Source: Selaginella tamariscina
Taxonomy: Eukaryota; Streptophyta; Lycopodiopsida; Selaginellales; Selaginellaceae
Direction: 5' to 3'
Length of the DNA: 64,000 nt
Assembly: GCA_003024785.1 (NCBI GenBank)
Contig: PUQB01000246.1
Location: 186,001-250,000 of the forward strand
Position numbers and translations under genes: made by a program. Each line of letters opens with the position of its first letter. Position 1 is the stretch's first letter. Positions 57,088-64,000 of the stretch are shown here, one piece after another. The notes under the pieces are model-generated. The model was not told where the DNA came from and did not search any database. It worked only from the letters and a program-made list of their open reading frames with translations.

Positions 57088-58037
57088 AGACAACATAGAA
57101 GTTAGTAGTGATGTGGAAGTGCAAACCCCACACTTTTTGGATAAAAGAATCAGAAATCTAAACCATGCTTAGATTGCTACAAGAATATTCAAAAATTGAT
57201 AATCATCCTCATTACTCCAAATGTATCATTTAATTAACTTAATTAGATGGGTCAAATTATTAAGACATTTGAAGTCATCACAAAAAATAGTATGGTAAAG
57301 GTTATATGGTTCAAATTATAAAAAAAATAACATAAGAAAAAGAGCGAAAGGTATAATGAATGCCTAGAGAAGACATGATCTTCCAATACAAAAACCGAAC
57401 ATGTTTTATAAATGTTAAATCCATTTGATATAGATGGATGCCAAAAAGCGTTGAAAGTCATAATCAACAAAATTGCAAGAGACTGCATATCTTCCGAAGT
57501 TAAAAATAATTATAAAATTAATATATTTATTATTCATAATTATAATAAACTCTTTAATAATAGTACCAAATTGTTTCCTTAATTATATAAATTTATCAAA
57601 AGATATGGAAGATTGATCATATAAGATTTTGTATATATATTATTATTATTGCAAGCTTTTAATTAATATTATATTTAAATATTAATATTTTAATAACAAC
57701 ATATATATTTATATAATGTACCTCTCATGCTCTTTAATAACTTTTATATTAGGCCCATACAATCTTAAATATAATATATTATACAGTTTAATACCTTTTA
57801 CTTTTATAATTTTATCAATTTTTTATCCACTAATGCTATAATTTATTAAAGGGTCAATTTCAAAAATAGAATGTTCTAAAGAATATTATATCTTTAAACA
57901 TACATTTTAAAGAATATTCTTTTTTAAACATATATTATTCTAAAGAATATTTCTTCAATATTAAAAAATGTTAATTAAAATTATTAATTATGAAGAAATG
58001 AGATTATAGACATGCCCATTTCAGTTGCAATGTACAT
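57088..58037 (-). mobile_element. End fragment of the large TIR DNA transposon
   Basis: The reverse complement aligns with 21649-22600: the terminal repeat (58011-58037, 22 of 27 positions matching), subterminal AT-rich DNA, and the C-terminal end of the transposase-like gene (57090-57490, decayed). It shows that the family is multicopy. The other end is missing, cut at about 57087. Confidence 0.8.
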
Positions 58038-58377
58038 TTAATATATCCTTAACCTAATTATTATCCTTAACATGGTGAATTTGTTGGATCCTTAACTTAG
58101 TTGTTATCCTTAACTTGTCAAGTTTATACTTAAGTTGAGTTGTTATCCTTAATATAATAAATTTATTCTTAACTTAACTATTATTCTTAATCTGATGAGT
58201 TTAATCTTAAGCACATGGTCATGCATAGCCCATGTCTAATCCAACAACCCCAATATTGCCATGTGAGAAAAAAATTTAAGATGAGCATTAGATGTATGTC
58301 ATGCATCTATGTCATGTATGTAGTTCATGTATTAACTCCAATTTGAACACCTGATTAAGAAATTAAATGTCCTATAT
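58038..58377. other. Degenerate tandem repeat, AT-rich
   Basis: ATCCTTAACTTAGTTGTT-like phrases recur about five times at 58045-58210. The phrase CCCATGTCTAATCCAA near 58230 recurs near 60499. No gene. Confidence 0.55.
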
Positions 58378-59900
58378 TGTCAAAGTTTTAACCCGGAGGG
58401 CTATCACATGGCAACACGTGGTCTTTCGGTGTTAATTCCCTATGTGAGCAACACCAAATTTTTTTAGAGTCTGACTCAAATGCTCAAGTAAACATAAGAA
58501 TTAAGGTCCCACCCTAAGTCCCCTATAATGACTATCCTCCAAACCTTAGAGAATAACCCGAGTAGACCTTAGGATGATGTCCCAAAAAACCTAGACAGAC
58601 TCATGGCCCAACCCCGCTGAGGAGACATGCTTTGCACATACCCCATAACAAACCCAAGGCATCGTAACTTACCCCTTGAGGAATCACCTCCATCAGGGAG
58701 AACAACCCCTTTAGGCTGATAAGGGGTACTTTAAACCACGACTAACCCCTAAGGGTTTGAGTGGCCAAGTCATACCCTATAGCTAGGGCTAATACTTAGT
58801 GAGGACACGAGTATGTGCCGTAGGACACAATTTTTAAACTCCCTAAGGTTAGGTTTGGATAACCCTAAGTACATGACTTTACAAGTGTCTTATGAAAGGG
58901 CTCTTGCTAACAAGCCTAAGTTGTTCAACCCTTGGATTCCAAGGAGAACACTTCCTTAACCAAGTGTGCGAAAGCACACCTATTTATAAGACCTGACCTC
59001 TCTTGAGCAGATGCTCAAGGCTTAGCACCCTAGTAGCATGTTTGCTAGAGTATCCAAGCTCTTGACATTAACCCCATAAAACAACCCCAAAAAGTGTGTC
59101 TTAGGTGTTGTATGTGCCATCTGGCCTAGTGTCACATCTACATGTGACACTGTTCATGCTATAGCCCCTTAGATTCAAGAGTTGCACCGAGTGCCTCTCC
59201 TTAAGGACTCGGTAAGGAAAGCTTGACGTGGAGGAGGAGGCTAGAGATAAGCCTCAACCTCTGACCCTTAGAACGTGTAGTCCAACAAGACCTTCCAAGC
59301 ATGGATTTGTTAACGTTAAGGGTAGGTTACCCAGAAGGTGGGACATACCCCTATTGTTTAAAAGTTGAGGCAACACAACAGAGGGTTGTGCTTTGATGAC
59401 ACAAGCTAGAGCTTGCACCGGAAAAAGAGTGACAAACTCAGTCATGAACCCACTCCTATATACTCTACTTTATTTAGGTGACAGAGCCCCCCCTTCCTAT
59501 ATGTGTAAGTGGGATAGAATAGAATTTTAGCCCCTTAGTTAAATTAATGAGATGAGCTTATAACTTACCCTTCCTAAACCCTACCCAAGGGGGGTGGATT
59601 AGGGCAATCCTAGGGTTAGGCCAACATTAGGGGTGTTCCTCACCCTACTTAACATGCCAAACTCATTTGCATTATTCAATTAGCTTAATTGGGATGTTAA
59701 AATCAAGGATGGATTTTCTAAAAGGTAAGTTCTAGCTTCGTCTAGAGTTTCCTACAAATACCTCATGACACCTGGTCAAACCATCACTAAATACTCAAGT
59801 GCATTAAGCAGGCCTATTTCTTATTACATTTAGGGTCTATCAATAATACAATATAATAGTCAATGTCCAAAGTAAAAAGAGTCATAATAAAACTATGACA
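58378..59900 (-). mobile_element. Solo LTR of the TGTCATAG LTR family, copy D
   Basis: Starts TGTCAAAGTTTTAACCC and ends AAAACTATGACA. Flanked by a perfect 5-bp duplication TATAT (58373-58377, 59901-59905). 1523 bp, diverged from the element 4 LTRs and so older. Confidence 0.9.
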
Positions 59901-59905
59901 TATAT

Positions 59906-60978
59906 GATCATGTATGACCTGTCATGACCCGATACAGGATACAAGATTCCGAATATAGGATACGGGTTGCAAGATATTCCTACAGGGATTCCGGATACAG
60001 GATACGGGTTGTAGGATATTCCTACAGGATATGTCACAGGATATGCCTAGAGGATAAGGGACATGTGGACTCATCTTAGCCTCTGCATGCATGCAACCAC
60101 TTTTACATGCATGCAACCACTTTTAGCACTCATGCCTAGATTAGCTCTTGGAGTTGTGAGCATAAAAGCTCCGACCTAATTGTTGTACAATCAATTACTA
60201 TCAACACCAGTCTTACTACGATCAATCCTATCTTGTGTTGTTCTTGTCTTGCTTCTTATTCTCTCCTTGTCTCACTCCTAGATCCTGTCCTGCTTCTGTC
60301 TTGTTTTTGGATCCTGTCGTGCGCCTTCCTGTCTTGCTCCTAGATCCTATCATGTTCCTGTCTTGTTCCTGGATCCTGTCCTGCGCCTGGTTGCTCCTGA
60401 GTTCTTAGTTCCTGTCCTGCCCCCTGTCATGTTCTTGAGTCAAGCCTTCTTGTTCTTAGAATCTTACTCTCTGCCTGGTTCCTGGATCGTGGCCTAACAT
60501 GACCCATGTCTAATCCAATGACCTTGATAGTGCCACATGGGTTAGGATAGCCATTGGATTGGATGTAAGCACCTCAATAGTGCCACATGGATTTAATATT
60601 TAGGATAGCCATAAAATAGAATTTAAGACAACTATTAAATAGAATTTAAAATGGTCATGGAGAGTTTATGACAAATTAATAAATAGATGCCCTGAATAAA
60701 CTTATTATATAAATATATACATTTTATATAATAAGTTTATTTTATGTGTCTGTGTATGTGTATTTATCATCAACACCCATCAACGGCCATCCTAAAACCT
60801 ATCTAACAATAATGGTCATTCTAAACAGTTCCATCAAAAGTTATTCTAAATTCTATTTACAGTCACCTTATATGGAACCAATGGCCATCCTAAATTTAAA
60901 ATTCTTAGTTTCCTATACATTACATAATATATAACCAAAATCAAAATAATTCTATTTTAATGAAAATATAATTATATT
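59906..60978. other. Intergenic DNA with two simple repeat tracts
   Basis: 59930-60060 has repeats of GGATACGGGTTG(T/C)A(A/G)GATATT with CCTACAGG. 60240-60480 has repeats of CTTGTTCCTGGATCCTGTC. The mixed TATCAACACCAGTCTTACTACG text near 60199 looks like the end of an unrecognised LTR, but no partner is visible. No gene. Confidence 0.5.
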
Positions 60979-61130
60979 TGTCATAGTTTTTACAATGACT
61001 CGATCCTTTACTTTGGACGCTAACTGTTGTTACATGGACCCTAGATGTAGTAGGCCCGCCTAGTGCACTTGGGTATCTGGTGATGGTCCGACTGGGTGTC
61101 ATTAGGTATTTGCAGGAAACTCTAAGCGAA
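60979..61130 (+). repeat. LTR fragment E of the TGTCATAG family
   Basis: Starts TGTCATAGTTTTTACAATG, in the opposite orientation to most copies, and stops at CTCTAAGCGAA, exactly where the next element begins. It is therefore split by that insertion; the rest should lie beyond the window. Confidence 0.8.
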
Positions 61131-61807
61131 TGGTTGACGGTGGCCCGTCATCGCGGCCATCTGGCAAGTCGCCACCGGTGCGGACAAGCAGCTGGATGAA
61201 ACGCCGGATAAGGGAGGTACTGCAGGTACGGTCTGATGGTGACTAGTGTCAGGCGGCGGCATAAGCGGGCGAAGATCCGATCGTCCGGACCAACTACCTA
61301 GGGTACATAGGACAGCACGCATGGGGAGGCGCATAAATGTGACAGGCAAGACTCTATCACCAGGCGGCAGACCAGTGAGAGAGTGCCACATGTAGCTAGG
61401 GACTAGTGGTAGGTACCCACTATATAAGATGAAAGGCTGGTAGTGGGTCGGGGTCTTTTTGGAGTCAAGTCTGCGTCTTATAGATTACTCCACTATCGGA
61501 GATAGTTGTACTCAACAGGCAATATATATCCATTTCCTTCTATTTCCCCACAAGCGGGCGTTCCCCGCTTGCCAACTCTTGGGTCCCACAACCTCTCTGC
61601 CCAGTCATCTCAGTAGAACTCCCCTCTCACCTGTACACGGACCCTCGTAGCGTCCGGGTAGAGGCCATCCCAATACATTCCACCATTCTTGAGGTAAAGG
61701 TCGGCATTCCGGATCGAACCCCGGGGTTGGACGCTCTCGACAGCGTCCTAGCAACCACTACAGCTTCCTGAGAAGCACCACATCTGGCCTACGGAGTCCC
61801 CGAACCA
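61131..61807 (+). repeat. 5' LTR of element F
   Basis: The left boundary is fixed by the break in LTR fragment E. The right boundary is inferred from the CCA just before the primer site and is less sure. A promoter (CACTATATAAGATGAAAGG) lies near 61420. Confidence 0.65.
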
Positions 61808-61811
61808 TTTG

Positions 61812-61831
61812 TGGTGACCACGGAGGGATAG
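61812..61831 (+). promoter_or_regulatory. Probable primer binding site of element F
   Basis: TGGTGACCACGGAGGGATAG shares 17 of 19 bases with the site beside the element 3 LTR (GGCGACCACGGAGGGATGG). The tRNA is not identified. Confidence 0.5.
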
Positions 61832-61837
61832 ATAGTA

Positions 61838-64000
61838 CACATAGATGGAGTTCACTGTAGCAAGTAGAGTGGCGGCCCGACAAAGAGCCGGGATTAACTC
61901 ATTTGAGCAAATAGAGATTGACGAGCAACAGCTATCAGGAGAATGCGACGGGCCGGCGAGGGAGATTGATGGACGGCGGCGAGGCACCTTGGTTGCCGCA
62001 ATCGGCCCCTGCCTCACTAACCGAGGGAACGACGGTAACGCCGCATGGCCAAATCTCCGAGCAGCGGTAAACTCGGCACACCACGGCAGAGGCGGTCACA
62101 TGCCGCTGACGACGAAGAAGGATATGAAGGAACTGTAGCACGTCCGGATGACAATTCAGGCACGCAGCATGCGGGCATGTTCAGCACCCAGATGGGCGAC
62201 TTCGCCCAACATAACCTACGAAGCAGAGTGGGACGGATGGCAAGACGACGAAAGCCCTCCGCCTCTCGACGTAGGTGAAAGTGACGGCCACGAAGAGCCA
62301 TACCAACAAGCAGAACCAGTGTTTGACGAGTACCCCCGAAGGAGGAAACTTCGCCCAGGACAACCCCAGGAGAGGCACCCTGCGACGGAGGCAAGAATCT
62401 CAAGGGGGCGAAAGCAACATGGATAGCGACGGGGGACGTGAGCCAGAAGCCCAGCGTGACCAGCGCCACGATGGAGGTAAGATAGGAAACCCAGGGCCAT
62501 CGTCACCCATCAGGGTGACGCGGGGGGCCCGTGTCTGCCGGAAAGAGGGGAGGAAGAGCCTCATCCGGGAAGCCCCCGTAGGGAGGGGCATCGATTGCCA
62601 ACAAGGCAACCTCTGCACCAGGAGTTCAGCCGATCGGACGACGCAGCAGGTCAGGGTGGTTACCAAGGATGAGAACCCAAGGCTTGGAAGGCCGGGGTAC
62701 ACATGGGACGACCGCCTTGCGGAGGCGACTGGACGTCGACGAGCTGACGGACTGGGAGGAGGCACCAGAAAGAGGGGCCGCACAGTGGCTACCTTGGAGA
62801 AGGGACGAGAGGAATTCGTCCAAGGGCAGGAGAGATTCGCCCAAGCGACTAGTATCGCACCGGCCCGCAAGGGAAATCCGCCAGGGCACACGGTAGAGCC
62901 GCAACCATCACCAGACGGGGGATATTGTCTCGGGCGAGGAGGAATGCCCCATGATCACGACCGTCTAGACGTGGGGGGATTCCGTGCACAGTCATACAAA
63001 ACTACTCGCTGGAGGAGGGAAAACCGTCCAGCCAAGGTAAGCGCCACCAGCCGTCAGGTTGGTCCCCGGCGGGGGCCCCGAGGGACAGCCGGGAGGAGCC
63101 CGTCCTCATCACCAACCCTCAATGGGAGGGCAGGGCCGCGAGGAAGGAAAAGGGTGCCCGCAGAATACCAGGACGTGGACTACACCACGTCCGAAGCGGA
63201 GGGTCCGGATTGGAACAACTCTCAGGCACAACGGGACGCCATGGGAGGACCCGGTCACCTTATTAGCCCAAGCACTCAATCGGATGCAGGAGAGCACTAT
63301 AACAGTGCCCTTACCCGCGTTCTGTGGAGCGAAGGGGGAAGACGCAGACCAACACGTACACAAGTTCGAACAGGTGTGTGAACTTCGGAGTGTGAGCGAC
63401 AATCACAAGAAGTTGAGTGCCTTTGCATGCACTCTGGACAAGAAGGCACATGCCTGGTGGATGCGATTCCACGAGGCAAACGAAGGAGCCCGCTGGGAGA
63501 CCGCATGAAGGGCGTTTCTGGATACCTTCCAAGAAGAAAGAGTGAAGAGAGGTGATCACAAACTAAGCGAGCTTAAAACAGAAGGCAGGGAGTCGGTCGA
63601 CGAGTACACGGTCCGCATGCTACGGTATATCGCTCGGCTAAGAGACGCCCAGTTGACTTGACCAAGAAAATGTGGTACCAAAAGGGATGCGGCGGAGATC
63701 CGCAAGTGGATCGGCTTGGACGACAACTAGACGTTCGACAAGTTACTCTGGTACGCCAAGAAGGCCGAAAAGCGAGAGGCTGAAAGGCGCCAAGAAAGGA
63801 AGGCACAGGATAAATCGGATGTAGAGGAGGTGAACGATACCGCATCGGATGAGGAAAACCTCTCAGATGCTCCAAGGCCGACCAAAAAAGAGAGCGGTCG
63901 GGTACCAAGGGACACAGGCAGCTGCAGGGGGGAAACCCTATGAGGGGCCACGCGGAAGGAAGACTTATCCACGACACTGCTCAAATGGGATACACCACAC
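61838..64000 (+). pseudogene. Leader and gag of element F (fossil, runs off the edge)
   Basis: An Arg/Gly/Pro-rich leader region (61845-63200) precedes a retrotransposon gag domain near 63240-63720 (FEQVCELRSVSDNHKKLSAF, KKAHAWWMRFHEA, ESVDEYTVRMLRYIARLRD). A charged segment follows (AKKAEKREAERRQERKAQDK). The WW-containing gag block is the usual Ty3 capsid signature. The end lies outside the window. Confidence 0.7.

Larger units (their letters stand above)
61131..64000 (+). mobile_element. GC-rich Ty3-type LTR element (element F), 5' part only
   Basis: Begins TGGTTGACGGTGGCCC inside LTR fragment E. An LTR of about 680 bp (to about 61807) with TATA box TATATAAG at 61421 is followed by a probable primer site (TGGTGACCACGGAGGGATAG), a long leader and gag. 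The GC content is far above that of the surroundings. The element runs past the right edge, so wholeness cannot be judged; the visible gag has a few interruptions. Confidence 0.8.

Noticed and set aside
62275-63381. 368-codon Arg/Gly-rich frame in element F as a host gene
   Set aside because: It lies between the LTR and the gag domain of a Ty3-type element, with several overlapping frames of similar length in GC-rich DNA. Best read as leader or gag sequence.

Overview
The window is repeat-rich, AT-rich nuclear DNA from a land plant. A plant-type subtilase, a captured piece of the plant ribosome-assembly GTPase LSG1, and plant-style LTR elements primed by plant-like tRNAs all point that way. 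Every GT-AG intron I can place is short, 48-77 nt with one exception of 146 nt, both in the subtilase and in the genes of a DNA element. Such short introns are known from a few compact plant gene sets, for example Selaginella among lycophytes. That placement is inference only; I cannot name a species.

Layout. 427-5398 is a Ty3-type LTR retrotransposon whose left LTR carries a 152-bp foreign insert. 5399-9072 is AT-rich, with an old dispersed repeat (6140-8395), a solo LTR inside it (7067-8277, 5-bp target duplication) and a fragment of a DNA transposon (8396-9072). From about 9077 to 47982 there is a deep nest. An inverted LTR fragment holds a solo LTR (9540-47700), which holds a Ty3-type element on the minus strand (10433-46864, target duplication AGGTG). 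That element holds two insertions side by side: a LARD-like non-autonomous LTR element (14197-21390, target duplication TACTC) and a large DNA transposon (21649-41016) with 27-bp terminal inverted repeats and target duplication TAAT. The DNA transposon was itself hit by a rearranged Ty3-type element (26197 to about 32265) that carries an antisense piece of a host LSG1 gene.

The DNA transposon is the most unusual object. Its left arm encodes, on the minus strand, a transposase-like protein with MDHSKT, DNYAGENKNR and GHTHEDID motifs. Its right arm encodes, on the plus strand, a ParB-fold protein that runs on into a DNA-methyltransferase-like region, followed by an intact HAD/FCP1-like phosphatase. 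Between the two divergent gene blocks lie two arrays of the 18-bp palindrome GGCGGGATTAATCCCGCC, one upstream of each block. Together this looks like an undescribed large eukaryotic DNA transposon with its own DNA-binding or modification gene and a clustered palindromic site. I found no capsid, polymerase or retroviral-type integrase genes in it.

After the nest, 49242-51700 is a ten-exon subtilisin-like protease gene with all catalytic residues but several frame breaks. 51701-58377 is AT-rich with minisatellites, a MITE-like repeat, a second copy of the old dispersed repeat and an end fragment of the DNA transposon (57088-58037). 58378-59900 is another solo LTR with target duplication TATAT. 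60979-61130 is an LTR fragment cut by a GC-rich Ty3-type element (61131 to the right edge), of which the LTR, leader and gag are in the window.

The only host genes supported are the subtilase and, as a captured fragment, LSG1. Nearly everything else is mobile DNA.
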